Source of the DNA: Burkholderia ambifaria AMMD
GTDB lineage: Bacteria; Pseudomonadota; Gammaproteobacteria; Burkholderiales; Burkholderiaceae
Assembly (NCBI RefSeq): GCF_000203915.1
Contig: NC_008391.1
Location: forward strand, 2,418,001-2,482,000
Length of the DNA: 64,000 nucleotides
Reading direction: 5' to 3'
A program made the translations under genes and the position numbers. Below are positions 54,896-63,897 of the stretch, in pieces; the stretch's first letter is position 1, and every line of letters starts with the position of its first letter. Below the pieces are notes generated by a model. That model made no database searches and had not been told where the DNA came from. It saw only the letters and a program-made list of their open reading frames with translations.

Positions 54896-55327
54896 TCAGA
54901 GCGATGCGTCTGGCGGAAAATCTTCATAAGACTTCGGGGCATAGCCCCAGACTCTGGCGACGCCGCCTCTCGCCTCAAATTCGAAACCTATTTCCGCGAG
55001 CTTACTCAAAACAAGCGCTGAGTGATCGATGGGCTCGTGCCTGACCGAAGCCGGCTCATGCAATCCGATATCAATCCACTCAACTCCCACGAATGGAAAC
55101 GGCAGGTGGTAGAACCACTCGACATCCCATCTCGATACATGGCCATTGACCCACTTTGAACGGTAGGAAGGTCGCCATCCGTCCAGACCGCGCATGAAAG
55201 AAATCAGCTCGTTCCACTTTGTGTCATTGCTCAGCGCCCCTGCAAACTTGTTGCGCACCTGGGATAGAATTTTTGCCTTGTTGATGCCACGTGGCACGGC
55301 ATCAGCCATAGGAAGCTCTGATTGCAT
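54896..55327 (-). CDS. DUF6678-like protein, immunity-type
   Basis: A 143-residue cytosolic protein. The TKWNELISFMRGL and SRWDVEWFYHLPFPFVGVEWIDIGL stretches resemble DUF6678 proteins, some of which accompany polymorphic toxins. AGGTGAG gives a good ribosome binding site at ATG 55327. Base composition and codon use are lower in GC than the rest of the window, suggesting transfer. No toxin gene is next to it. Confidence 0.65.
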   Translation of the reverse strand: MQSELPMADAVPRGINKAKILSQVRNKFAGALSNDTKWNELISFMRGLDGWRPSYRSKWVNGHVSRWDVEWFYHLPFPFVGVEWIDIGLHEPASVRHEPIDHSALVLSKLAEIGFEFEARGGVARVWGYAPKSYEDFPPDASL

Positions 55328-55549
55328 TTACTCACCTGTGTCAATCGCCCGGGATGCGATACGCTTTCTCACGATTATCGACTACCGAAGCACTGGGTCG
55401 AGTGGCCGAAACTTGCCGGCAGGTGGCCCCAAAGCGGAGGCCGTAGCCGGCCTGCTTGCCGCCCGATGTAGTCGGGCGCATGCCGACCCGAAGCGGTCTT
55501 CCGGGGAACCCGATAGCGGACGTACGTCGATAACAATTGCGACTCTCGC

Positions 55550-55996
55550 TCAATCTGAACTTGCACCGATGAAAATCGTGGCATTCGAAGCACTTCGGAA
55601 TATAAAGGCAAAGTCCCAAAAGACTGGATAGAACGGATGCCCTGCCTTAAGTGCGAACGCTTCGACACTTGTTGCCTTCGCCATCAAAAGACGCAATTCC
55701 AACAAAAGCTCGCCCAGCATTCCCGCTAGAACCTCCGATTCGAGAGCTTCTTTTGACGGTCCTGCCGAATTGTCGCCGGCATAGAGAAGACTGAATTTTA
55801 CTGTATCGACGACCGACTCAACACCTACCTCCACGACATCAACTACGATTGCTCCTTCACCAAGTGCAGTCGAGATTAACTCGGCAGATTGATGAAGATT
55901 GGCGGCCGCAACCGTGTACGCCTTAAGAAACACACAGTAATTCAAACCACCGCCCCAAAGCTCTTCTGAAATTTTGTCCAATAGTACCTGATTCAT
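55550..55996 (-). CDS. Hypothetical protein, immunity-like
   Basis: A 148-residue acidic protein without signal peptide or recognised motif. Low GC like its neighbours and of the size of toxin-immunity proteins. Located between two similar small genes on the same strand with short repeats between. Function is inferred only from context. Confidence 0.55.
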   Translation of the reverse strand: MNQVLLDKISEELWGGGLNYCVFLKAYTVAAANLHQSAELISTALGEGAIVVDVVEVGVESVVDTVKFSLLYAGDNSAGPSKEALESEVLAGMLGELLLELRLLMAKATSVEAFALKAGHPFYPVFWDFAFIFRSASNATIFIGASSD

Positions 55997-56163
55997 AGGC
56001 GTCCCGTAGCGACACGATTACCGTCGACAAACTCTAGTCCCGGTTAAAAAATATCGAATGTCGTGTGGCGTATCGGCGATGATGACGCGCCAGCCTTCCG
56101 TCCTTACATGGCTCGACCGGAGCGGCCTCTCGATTCACTTGAAAGCGGTCGTTGGGTGCGGCG

Positions 56164-56568
56164 TTAGTCGAAATCGATTCTAAAAGCACACTCGTCTTCG
56201 TACTGCTGTTTGAGATCGATCAGAACTGAATTCGAGAGTGCGGTCGCCAACGCAACTTTCAGTTCCGGGGCGACGCCGTCAAGATGAAAGGAAAAGCTCC
56301 ACCCCGATGACGTATCAACCCAAGACATGAATAGATCATCGCAGCCGGTTTTCCAAAACTGAACGTTCTTAATCGTTCCCGTAGATGCTTCATCGCTGAT
56401 CTTGTCGAGGGGAATCGGGATCTGTTCGCCCTCGTCGCTCCAGTGCATAATTTGTCTGCTTTCGGGATTGAGAAGCAGAAATCCTAGAGGCTGAAGCATC
56501 GCCTCGATAAAGCGAAAAGCGTCCGGAAACGGCCTCTTCAGCAATACTGTCAATATGGGCTTCGCCAT
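56164..56568 (-). CDS. Hypothetical protein, immunity-like
   Basis: A 134-residue acidic protein (start ATG 56568; an upstream start at 56643 adds 25 residues). Segments FFSFHLDG-like and WSFSFHLDGVAPELKVALATAL suggest a soluble alpha/beta fold. First gene of the low-GC trio read from right to left. No toxin partner visible. Identity unknown. Confidence 0.55.
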   Translation of the reverse strand: MAKPILTVLLKRPFPDAFRFIEAMLQPLGFLLLNPESRQIMHWSDEGEQIPIPLDKISDEASTGTIKNVQFWKTGCDDLFMSWVDTSSGWSFSFHLDGVAPELKVALATALSNSVLIDLKQQYEDECAFRIDFD

Positions 56569-56743
56569 GGTGATAGCTAGATAAAACGTTGGTCGATCGC
56601 AGCCTAGTTGCAAGGGGGGACTGCTTTGCGCAGCGTCCATCATAGTTGATTGTTGACGCCTCTAATGAAGGTATCGAGCGACCTTTCTTGGCCGAACGCC
56701 GACGTTCCTCCCGAACGTTCCCCCCCGTAATCCGCGATGAACC

Positions 56744-56777
56744 AAAAAAAGGCCCGGCACTTCACGTGTCCGGGCCT
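56744..56777 (-). terminator. Rho-independent terminator
   Basis: On the reverse strand GGCCCGG-a-CAC / GTG-CCGGGCC forms a stem with one bulge, followed by TTTTTTT. It lies between the low-GC trio and metY and would stop transcripts coming leftwards from metY or from the short reading frame next to it. Confidence 0.8.
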
Positions 56778-56868
56778 AACGCGTGTTCGTGCCGTGCGGC
56801 AGCGAATCGCTTGCGTGGGTGTAAGGGGCATTGCCCGTCACGTTGTCGATCGTATCGAAGCGACCCAT
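56776..56868 (-). CDS. Possible 30-residue reading frame before the terminator
   Basis: ATG 56868 to TAG 56776 encodes MGRFDTIDNVTGNAPYTHAS and ten more residues. The stop sits on the terminator hairpin. Codon composition is compatible with coding, but there is no clear ribosome binding site and the frame may be the end of a lost gene. The remaining sequence to 57085 shows nothing else. Confidence 0.3.
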   Translation of the reverse strand: MGRFDTIDNVTGNAPYTHASDSLPHGTNTR

Positions 56869-57085
56869 CGCGAAGCTGATCGGAACATGAAATTTTTGTC
56901 ATGCAGGGGCGAATGCGTCGCGGTGTGACTCGCGTGATTCGCCTTCGATCGGTGACGAAACCGTCGTCGCACAATCACGATCTCACGGGCGCGCGCCATG
57001 CGGCGGCGGTTCGGGCTCGAACACCTTGAAGCCGTTGCAAGGTGAAGAGGTCTGAAAGCGGGCGTGTCCGCCCGCCCGCTTCGGG

Positions 57086-58381
57086 TCATACCTGCGCGAG
57101 CGCCTGATCGAGATCGGCGAGCAGGTCGTCGATATGCTCGATGCCGATCGACAGCCGCACGGTTTCCTCCTTCACGCCGGCCTTCGCGAGTTCGGCGGGC
57201 GATAGCTGGCGGTGCGTCGTCGACGCCGGATGCGTTGCGAGCGACTTCGTGTCGCCGATGTTGACGAGCCGCGTGAACAGCTTCAGCGCGTCCTGGAACT
57301 TCGCACCGCCGTCACGGCCGCCCTTCACGCCGAAGGTCAGGATGCCGGGCGCGCGGCCCGACAGGTAGCGCGCGACGAGCGGATGGTCGGGGTGATCGGG
57401 CAGTCCCGCGTAGTTCACCCATTCGACGTTTTCATGGCGCGCGAGATGCTGCGCGATCTTCAGCGCGTTGTCGCTGATGCGCTCGACGCGCAGCGCGAGC
57501 GTCTCGATGCCCTGCAGGATCTGGAACGCGTTGAACGGCGAGATCGCTGCGCCCATGTTGCGCAGCGGCACGACGCGCGCGCGGCCGATATAGGCAGCCG
57601 GCCCGAACGCTTCCGTATAGACGACGCCGTGATAGCTGACGTCGGGCTCGTTGAGCCGCTTGAAGCGATCCGCGTGCTGCGTCCACGGGAACTTGCCCGA
57701 ATCGACGATCGCGCCGCCCAGGCTCGTGCCGTGGCCGCCGAGATACTTCGTCAGCGAGTGCACGACGATGTCCGCGCCATGTTCGAACGGGCGAAGCAGG
57801 TACGGAGACGGCACCGTGTTGTCGACGATCAGCGGGATCCCGTGGCGATGCGCGATGTCGGCGAGCGCGGCGATGTCGGTTACGTTGCCGAGCGGGTTGC
57901 CGACCGATTCCGCGAAGATCGCCTTCGTGTGCGCGTCGATCAGCGGCTCGAACGATGCGGGGTCGCGCGGATCGGCGAAGCGCGTCGTGATCCCGTATTG
58001 CGGCAGCGTATGCGCGAACAGGTTGTAGGTGCCGCCGTACAGCGAACTGGCGGACACGATGTTGTCGCCGGCTTCCGCGATCGTCTGGATCGCGTACGTG
58101 ACGGCCGCCTGGCCCGACGCCAGCGCGAGTGCGCCGATGCCGCCCTCGAGCGCGGCGATCCGCTGCTCGAGCACGTCCGTCGTCGGGTTCATGATGCGCG
58201 TGTAGATGTTGCCCTGGACCTTCAGGTCGAACAGGTCGGCGCCGTGCTGCGTGTCGTCGAATGCGTACGCAACGGTCTGATAGATCGGCACCGCGACCGC
58301 GCGCGTGGTCGGGTCGGGGCGATAACCGCCGTGCACGGCGATGGTTTCGAGGCGCCAGTTCGATGCGGCCTGATCGGTCAT
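57086..58381 (-). CDS. metY: O-acetylhomoserine aminocarboxypropyltransferase
   Basis: A 431-residue Cys/Met-metabolism PLP enzyme, full length. N-terminus WRLETIAVHGGYRPDPTTRAVAVPIYQT, nucleotide-phosphate loop ASGQAAVTYA, and the PLP lysine in HSLTKYLGGHGTS. It makes homocysteine from O-acetylhomoserine and sulfide in the cytosol. Single gene, 132 bases upstream of the divergent methyltransferase; no S-box or SAM riboswitch was seen. Confidence 0.93.
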   Translation of the reverse strand: MTDQAASNWRLETIAVHGGYRPDPTTRAVAVPIYQTVAYAFDDTQHGADLFDLKVQGNIYTRIMNPTTDVLEQRIAALEGGIGALALASGQAAVTYAIQTIAEAGDNIVSASSLYGGTYNLFAHTLPQYGITTRFADPRDPASFEPLIDAHTKAIFAESVGNPLGNVTDIAALADIAHRHGIPLIVDNTVPSPYLLRPFEHGADIVVHSLTKYLGGHGTSLGGAIVDSGKFPWTQHADRFKRLNEPDVSYHGVVYTEAFGPAAYIGRARVVPLRNMGAAISPFNAFQILQGIETLALRVERISDNALKIAQHLARHENVEWVNYAGLPDHPDHPLVARYLSGRAPGILTFGVKGGRDGGAKFQDALKLFTRLVNIGDTKSLATHPASTTHRQLSPAELAKAGVKEETVRLSIGIEHIDDLLADLDQALAQV

Positions 58382-58513
58382 GGGTGCTCCGTCTGTTGTT
58401 GTGGTGGTCGAGCGATTATAGGAGGACGTGCCCGGCTACCCTTAGAACGATTGGTTTGTTGCTTATGGTGGCGCGGCGCATAAAATGCCTTTTCCGCAAA
58501 CAAGGGGTGCGCA

Positions 58514-59182
58514 ATGAATCAGGATCATTGGAACCAGGTGGATGCGTATTTCTCCGCGACGCTTGTGCCGTCCGACGACGTGCTCGACGCGGTGCTGGCG
58601 GCGAGCGACGCGGCCGGGCTGCCCGCGATCAACGTCGCGCCGAACCAGGGCAAGCTGCTGCAACTGCTCGCGACGATCCGCGGCGCGCGCCGGATTCTCG
58701 AGATCGGCACGCTCGGCGGCTACAGCACGATCTGGCTCGCGCGCGCGTTGCCGCCAGGCGGCACGCTCGTGACGCTCGAACTGAACCCCGAGCATGCGAA
58801 GGTCGCGACGCGGAACATCCCGCGTGCGGGGTTCGCGGAAGTCGTGACGGTGGTGGTCGGCAGCGCGAAGGACAGCCTCGCGCGGCTCGTCGATGCGGGT
58901 GAAGCGCCGTTCGATTTCATCTTCATCGATGCCGACAAGGACAGCAACCCGGTCTATCTCGACGCGGCGCTGAAGCTATCGCGGCCCGGCACGGTGATCG
59001 TCGTCGACAACGTCGTTCGTGGCGGGCGCGTGGCGGATCCGGACAATCGCGAGCCCGACGTGGTCGGCGTGCGCGACGGGTTCGCGCGTCTCGTGGCCGA
59101 GCCGAACCTCACGACGACGGCCGTGCAGACGGTCGGGCAGAAGGGTTGGGACGGGTTCTCGATCTCGATCGTCGGCAAGTGA
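58514..59182 (+). CDS. Class I SAM-dependent O-methyltransferase (family 3)
   Basis: A 222-residue O-methyltransferase of the CCoAOMT/catechol type. EIGTLGGYSTIWLARAL is the SAM loop, TLELNPEHAKVA the acidic loop, FIFIDADKDSNP and VVDNVVRGGRV the metal-site region. Substrate unknown; catechols are typical. Divergent from metY, which could link it to methionine/SAM supply, though that is speculative. Confidence 0.92.
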   Translation: MNQDHWNQVDAYFSATLVPSDDVLDAVLAASDAAGLPAINVAPNQGKLLQLLATIRGARRILEIGTLGGYSTIWLARALPPGGTLVTLELNPEHAKVATRNIPRAGFAEVVTVVVGSAKDSLARLVDAGEAPFDFIFIDADKDSNPVYLDAALKLSRPGTVIVVDNVVRGGRVADPDNREPDVVGVRDGFARLVAEPNLTTTAVQTVGQKGWDGFSISIVGK

Positions 59183-59191
59183 TGTGACGCG

Positions 59192-60343
59192 TCAGCGCGG
59201 GCTTGCTGCCGCATCGGCACGTCGATACAGGCGTGGCCATTGATCGTCGAGCAGGCCGTTGCACGTGCCACGCGTGGCGATGTCGTTGAGCAGGAAGCGT
59301 CGGCCGTCGAAGATCCACGATGCGGTCGAGCCGCAATCGCCGGCATTGCGCAGCCTGACCTTGCTCGACAGCGTCGCGCTGGTGCGGTCATAGCGGGCCT
59401 CGGTCAGCTCGTTCGGGAACGACGCCGGATCGAGTCCCGCGTTCGCGTTCTCGCCGAAATTCATCGCTGTCGGCGTGAATGGTGCGGTCCGTCGCACGCG
59501 ATACCACAGGTCGGTGTGGTTATACATGCTGCTGGTCTGGCACGGTATCGCGACCAGCGCTTCGTCGGCCGAGATCGCCACCGCGCGCGACGCTTTCCTG
59601 CGGTCGCTTGCCGACATTTCGTCTTCGACATCGGCCGCGCATTGCTTCACGTCGCCGCCGAACTTCGCGAGCACCGCGTCGACGAGCGGGCGCTGCTCGA
59701 CGGCCGACAGGTTGGCGACGGCCGGCGCCGGTGTGACCGCGGGCGGCAGTGCCGGCGCGGCCGGCACCGAGGACGCGGGCCGGTTGCCCGGGCGCAGCAG
59801 CGCCGTGACGGTGCCGACGCGGCCCTGCGTGTCGTCGATCAGCAGCAACGCGGCATTCAAGCCCGCCAACGGCATGCGTGCGGTTTGTGCCGATGCCGAA
59901 TCGCCGAAGCTCAGCAACTGCGCATTGCGCGATGCGGTGAGCCATGCGGCAACCGTTGCAGGATCATTGGCCCGGACCCGGAACGGGTATGGGTCGTCAC
60001 CATCGGGTTTCCCGCCCGATGCATGCCATTGGGCCGCCATCGCATCGAACGGGCGGCCGTCGGCGCGTGCGGTGCGCAGGTCCAGCGGCGCCGCCGCGTA
60101 AATGTCGAGCGATGCTTGCGCGTCCGGGCCGGCGTCGCGCGTCACGCGCAGGATGAGACGGGAGCGTGCGTCATTGATTTCGTCGCTATCGCTTTCGGCA
60201 ATGCAACGGTTGCCGTTGTCGCAGACGACCGACCAGTTCTTGAAGTCGCGCTCGACCGGCGGCCGCGTGAGCGGACGAGCCTGGGCCACGATCGGCGAAA
60301 CGGCGAGGAGGGCGGCGACGGCGAGCGAAAGGCGGTGCGACAT
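59192..60343 (-). CDS. DUF1176 domain-containing exported protein
   Basis: A 383-residue protein with a signal peptide (LSLAVAALLAVSPIVAQA, cut near residue 22) and family hallmarks FKNWSVVCDNGNRCIAESDS and a C-terminal CGSTASWIFDGRRFLLNDIATRGTCNGL. Conserved cysteines are expected to form disulfides in the periplasm. Function unknown. Confidence 0.88.
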   Translation of the reverse strand: MSHRLSLAVAALLAVSPIVAQARPLTRPPVERDFKNWSVVCDNGNRCIAESDSDEINDARSRLILRVTRDAGPDAQASLDIYAAAPLDLRTARADGRPFDAMAAQWHASGGKPDGDDPYPFRVRANDPATVAAWLTASRNAQLLSFGDSASAQTARMPLAGLNAALLLIDDTQGRVGTVTALLRPGNRPASSVPAAPALPPAVTPAPAVANLSAVEQRPLVDAVLAKFGGDVKQCAADVEDEMSASDRRKASRAVAISADEALVAIPCQTSSMYNHTDLWYRVRRTAPFTPTAMNFGENANAGLDPASFPNELTEARYDRTSATLSSKVRLRNAGDCGSTASWIFDGRRFLLNDIATRGTCNGLLDDQWPRLYRRADAAASPR

Positions 60344-60561
60344 GGCGGTTCGTATCGACTATGGATGGGCGGGCGGAAGATGTCGGAGTGCAAGCGCATC
60401 GTCAGCAAGCGGGGCACGTCGAAGGCTGCGGCGCATGCGGCGGCGCGCTTGACCGAACGGCATCGAGTATACCGCCGCAACGGGGGGTGATCGCGGCGAC
60501 GACGCGTAGTGTGCGGGCACGTACGTTGCTGGCCTGCATTGGTCGGACGAGTGCAAATGCG

Positions 60562-60592
60562 AAAACGGCGCGACGCCCACCGGCATCGCGCC
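60562..60592 (-). terminator. Rho-independent terminator of the RNA-repair operon
   Basis: On the reverse strand, an 11-bp stem with one mismatch (GGCGCGATGCC / GGCGTCGCGCC) with a 4-base loop is followed by GTTTTC. It lies 10 bases past the nucleotidyltransferase stop. Confidence 0.75.
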
Positions 60593-60601
60593 ATTCCCTT
60601 T

Positions 60602-61414
60602 TCATCGATCGTCGACCACGTCACGCAGGAACGCATCGAGCATCGCCACGTCGCCCCACGGCCGCTTGTACTCGCGATCGTGTTCGGCATCGGCGAGCAT
60701 CGTCTCGACGAGCGCGTGGATCGCCGGCCGGCGCGGCCCGTATTCGCTTTCGTTCGCGCTCATCTTCAGCGCGAGCAACGCGTCGAGTTCCGCGCGCACC
60801 GCCGGCTCGTGCACGGTGCCGGCGACGAGATCCGCGAAGCGCATCGGCGGCATCCCGAGCCCCATGTCGATCCAGCGCACCGCGAGCAGCGGCCGCAGCA
60901 CGTACAGGTATTTCTTGTAGCGCACCGTGTCGCCTTGCAGGTAGCCGCGAAAGTTCTTCTTCGCCATCGCGAGGTAGTGGTGACGCCCACGCACCGGCGA
61001 GAAGAACGCCGACGCCAGCGACCTGAGCCGCGGCGCCCAGCGCGCATCTTCGCGATACACGACGGGCGAGTCGAGCCATTCGAGCAGCGTCGGGTTCGAG
61101 CGGCGCAGCAGCTGCAGCGCCTTGCACAGCTCCCAGCCGCTGACGTCGAGCTCGTCGTCGAGCGGCCGCTCGATCACGTCGCGTTGCGGTTCGACGCTCA
61201 GGTACCAGTCGCGTCGATGCGCATACACGAAGCGCACGTCGTAATCGCTGTCCGGCGACGCGAACCCCCAGCCGCGGCTGCCCGATTCGCACGCGAACAG
61301 CACGCTCACATCGTGGCGGCGTTCGACTTCCGCAAGTTCCGCCATCACGCGCGCCCGTACGGCCGGATCGACCGGGTGCGCGCTTCGCACGGGTGTCAAT
61401 TTTTCCGTTTTCAT
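60602..61414 (-). CDS. Nucleotidyltransferase, RtcB-operon type
   Basis: A 270-residue protein. N-terminal nucleotidyltransferase core ACESGSRGWGFASPDSDYDVRF with the GSxxxG...DxD pattern (polymerase-beta superfamily, YcgL-like). Helical C-terminal half. ATG 61414 chosen; an extended start would need 17 Arg/Glu-rich codons without a ribosome binding site. It lies 55 bases after rtcB. In RNA-repair loci such enzymes are thought to modify RNA ends or act as a repair-linked switch. Confidence 0.85.
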   Translation of the reverse strand: MKTEKLTPVRSAHPVDPAVRARVMAELAEVERRHDVSVLFACESGSRGWGFASPDSDYDVRFVYAHRRDWYLSVEPQRDVIERPLDDELDVSGWELCKALQLLRRSNPTLLEWLDSPVVYREDARWAPRLRSLASAFFSPVRGRHHYLAMAKKNFRGYLQGDTVRYKKYLYVLRPLLAVRWIDMGLGMPPMRFADLVAGTVHEPAVRAELDALLALKMSANESEYGPRRPAIHALVETMLADAEHDREYKRPWGDVAMLDAFLRDVVDDR

Positions 61415-61469
61415 TGTTGTCGTTTCCTTTTCGTCGTGCGCGGCCGCCGGCCCTCGGCCGCGCACCGCG

Positions 61470-62693
61470 CTATCCTTTCACGCACACCACCTGCCGCAGC
61501 GTATGCACCACTTCGACGAGGCTGCGCTGGGCCGCCATCACCGCATCGATGTCCTTGTAGGCCATCGGAATTTCGTCGACGACGCCCGCGTCCTTCCGGC
61601 ATTCGACGCCGCGCGTCGCGTTCACCTGGTCGTCGACCGTGAAGCGGCGCTTTGCTTCCGTACGGCTCATCGTCCGGCCCGCGCCGTGGCTGCACGAGCA
61701 GAAGCTTTCCGGGTTGCCGAGCCCGCGCACGATGAAGCTCTTCGCACCCATCGAGCCCGGAATGATCCCGAGCTGCCCCTTCTGCGCGGACACCGCACCC
61801 TTGCGCGTCACGAGCACGTCCTCGCCGAAGTGGCGCTCGCGCTGCACGTAGTTGTGGTGGCAGTTCACCGCATGTTCGTCGACCGAGAACGGCTTCGCGA
61901 TCACGCCGCGCGCCGCGCCGATCACCGCATCCATCATGGCCTGCCGGTTGCGCCGCGCGTAGTCCTGCGCCCAGCCGACCGCTTCGACGTAATCGTCGAA
62001 GTGCCGGCTGCCCTCGGCGAAATACGCGAGGTTCCGATCCGGCAGGTTCGCGATGTGCTGCCGCATGTCGGCCTGCGCGAGTTCGATGAACAGGCTGCCG
62101 ATCGCATTGCCGACGCCACGCGAGCCGCTGTGCAGCATGAACCACACGTGGTCCGCTTCGTCGACGCACACTTCGATGAAGTGGTTGCCGGTGCCGAGCG
62201 TGCCGAGATGCGCGTAGTGGTTCGTCTTTTCCAGCTTCGGATACTTGTCGACGATGCGCTTGAAGCCCGGCAGCAGCGACTTCCACGACTCGGTCACGGC
62301 GGCCGGCCTGCGCTCGCCCCATGCGCCCGGATCGCGACGGCCCGGCGCGCGGCCGTGCGGCACCGCACGCTCGATCGCGCTGCGCAGCCCGCCGAGCGAG
62401 TCCGGCAGGTCCGCGGCGGTGAGCGTCGTGCGCGCGGCCATCATCCCGCAACCGATGTCGACGCCGACCGCGGCCGGAATGATCGCGCCCTTCGTCGGGA
62501 TCACGCTGCCGATCGTCGAGCCCTTGCCGAGGTGGACGTCCGGCATCACCGCGACGTGGCTGAAGATGAACGGCATCTGCGCGGTGTTGCGCAGTTGCGC
62601 GCGCGCTTCGTCCTCGACGGCGACACCTTGCGTCCACATCTTCACCGGCTTGCCATTCGCCAGTTCCATCACCTGAAAATCGTCGTTACTCAT
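61470..62693 (-). CDS. rtcB: RNA ligase RtcB
   Basis: A 407-residue tRNA/RNA-splicing ligase. VDIGCGM with the metal-binding Cys82, the GNHF region (GTLGTGNHFIEV), HSGSRGVGN, and the guanylylation-site His in CSCSHGAGRTMSR. It joins 2',3'-cyclic phosphate or 3'-phosphate RNA ends to 5'-OH ends using GTP and manganese. The start is ambiguous between ATGs at 62705, 62699 and 62693; 62693 gives the length of E. coli RtcB. Confidence 0.95.
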   Translation of the reverse strand: MSNDDFQVMELANGKPVKMWTQGVAVEDEARAQLRNTAQMPFIFSHVAVMPDVHLGKGSTIGSVIPTKGAIIPAAVGVDIGCGMMAARTTLTAADLPDSLGGLRSAIERAVPHGRAPGRRDPGAWGERRPAAVTESWKSLLPGFKRIVDKYPKLEKTNHYAHLGTLGTGNHFIEVCVDEADHVWFMLHSGSRGVGNAIGSLFIELAQADMRQHIANLPDRNLAYFAEGSRHFDDYVEAVGWAQDYARRNRQAMMDAVIGAARGVIAKPFSVDEHAVNCHHNYVQRERHFGEDVLVTRKGAVSAQKGQLGIIPGSMGAKSFIVRGLGNPESFCSCSHGAGRTMSRTEAKRRFTVDDQVNATRGVECRKDAGVVDEIPMAYKDIDAVMAAQRSLVEVVHTLRQVVCVKG

Positions 62694-62757
62694 TTGCATC
62701 ACCATTCATTCGTTCATTCGTCCGGCGCGGCACGCATGCGCCGCGCCGGTTCATCCA

Positions 62758-63897
62758 TCACGCGCCCTTGATGCTGACGAGTCCGTTCAGCACCTGGTCG
62801 AGGCCGCCGAACACCGAGATGCGGTCGATCCGTTCCGCGACGCGCTCGAGCGTTTCCAGCTCCTTGAGCCGCAGCGCGGTCGGGTTCTCTTCCATCACCT
62901 TCGCGGTGTTCAGCAGCGAACGCGTCGCTGCCGTTTCCTCGCGACGGCGAATCACGTTCGCCTGCGCGGACTTCTCCGCTTCGACCACCTGCGCGAGGAT
63001 CGTCTTCATGTCGCCCGGCAGCACGATATCCTTCACGCCGACGCTGCGCACGTCCACGCCGGAATGGCCGAGGCGTGCACGCACCTGCGTGATCACGACT
63101 TCGTCGATCGACTGCTTGTCCTCCAGCAGTTCGTCGAGCGAGCGCGTGCCGACCGCCGCCCGCAGCGCGAACTGCAGCTCGCGATACAGGTGCTCGACCG
63201 GCTTCTGCAGCTGGCCGAACGCATGCAGCACGTCCGCATAGCACCACGTCGCCGACAGGTTCAGCCGCAGCGCGACCTTGTCGCGTGTCAGGATTTCCTG
63301 TCCGCCGACTTCGAGTGCCTGCAAACGCAGGTCGACGAGTTCGACCGCGACGTCGCGGTTGAAGCGCCAGAACGCTGCAACGCCCGGTTCGAGCAGCCGC
63401 TCGATCTTGCCGTCGATCTTCAGCATACCGACGTGATACGCCGGCACCTGCGCCAGCAGCACGCCCGTCAGGCCCGCCACGCCGCGCGCACGCAGCGCCG
63501 GTTGCGCGATGCGCTTCGCGAGCGCGGCCGGCAGCATGCTGTCCTGCGCGAGATCGACGCGCTCCAGCCGGTGCGCGATTGGGCCGCGCCAGTACAGCCG
63601 ACGCGTGCCGGGCGGCAGGATCTCGACGAGCACGTCGTCTTCGTAACGTAGGCCCGCTTCGTCGTCGCCCAGATCCATCGCGACGAAGTAGTGCGCGAGC
63701 ACGTCCGGTGCGTCGTGACGCAGGTAGTCGGCGAGCGCGGCATCGGCGAGCGGCGCGTCGAGACGCGCGGTCTGCACCGACAGACGCTTGAACGGATCGA
63801 AGGCCTTGAACACACCCGGTTCGAGCACCTTCACGAAATCGCCCTCATTCATCAGCAGCGCGCGTTCGTTCTTTTTCACCACATGACGCTTCCACAT
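62758..63897 (-). CDS. Slipin (SPFH/band-7 protein) of the RNA-repair operon
   Basis: A 379-residue SPFH protein. The N-terminal 140 residues are an extra domain; the SPFH/band-7 core follows (HVGMLKIDGKIERLLEPGVAAFWRFNRDVAVELVDLR, and ILTRDKVALRLNLSATW), then a coiled-coil (QVVEAEKSAQANVIRRREE). AAAAGGA lies before ATG 63897. Slipins often precede rtcB in bacterial RNA-repair operons, which in enterobacteria and pseudomonads are switched on by RtcR and sigma-54. No such promoter is clear in the 100 bases left; it may lie beyond the window. Confidence 0.9.
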   Translation of the reverse strand: MWKRHVVKKNERALLMNEGDFVKVLEPGVFKAFDPFKRLSVQTARLDAPLADAALADYLRHDAPDVLAHYFVAMDLGDDEAGLRYEDDVLVEILPPGTRRLYWRGPIAHRLERVDLAQDSMLPAALAKRIAQPALRARGVAGLTGVLLAQVPAYHVGMLKIDGKIERLLEPGVAAFWRFNRDVAVELVDLRLQALEVGGQEILTRDKVALRLNLSATWCYADVLHAFGQLQKPVEHLYRELQFALRAAVGTRSLDELLEDKQSIDEVVITQVRARLGHSGVDVRSVGVKDIVLPGDMKTILAQVVEAEKSAQANVIRRREETAATRSLLNTAKVMEENPTALRLKELETLERVAERIDRISVFGGLDQVLNGLVSIKGA

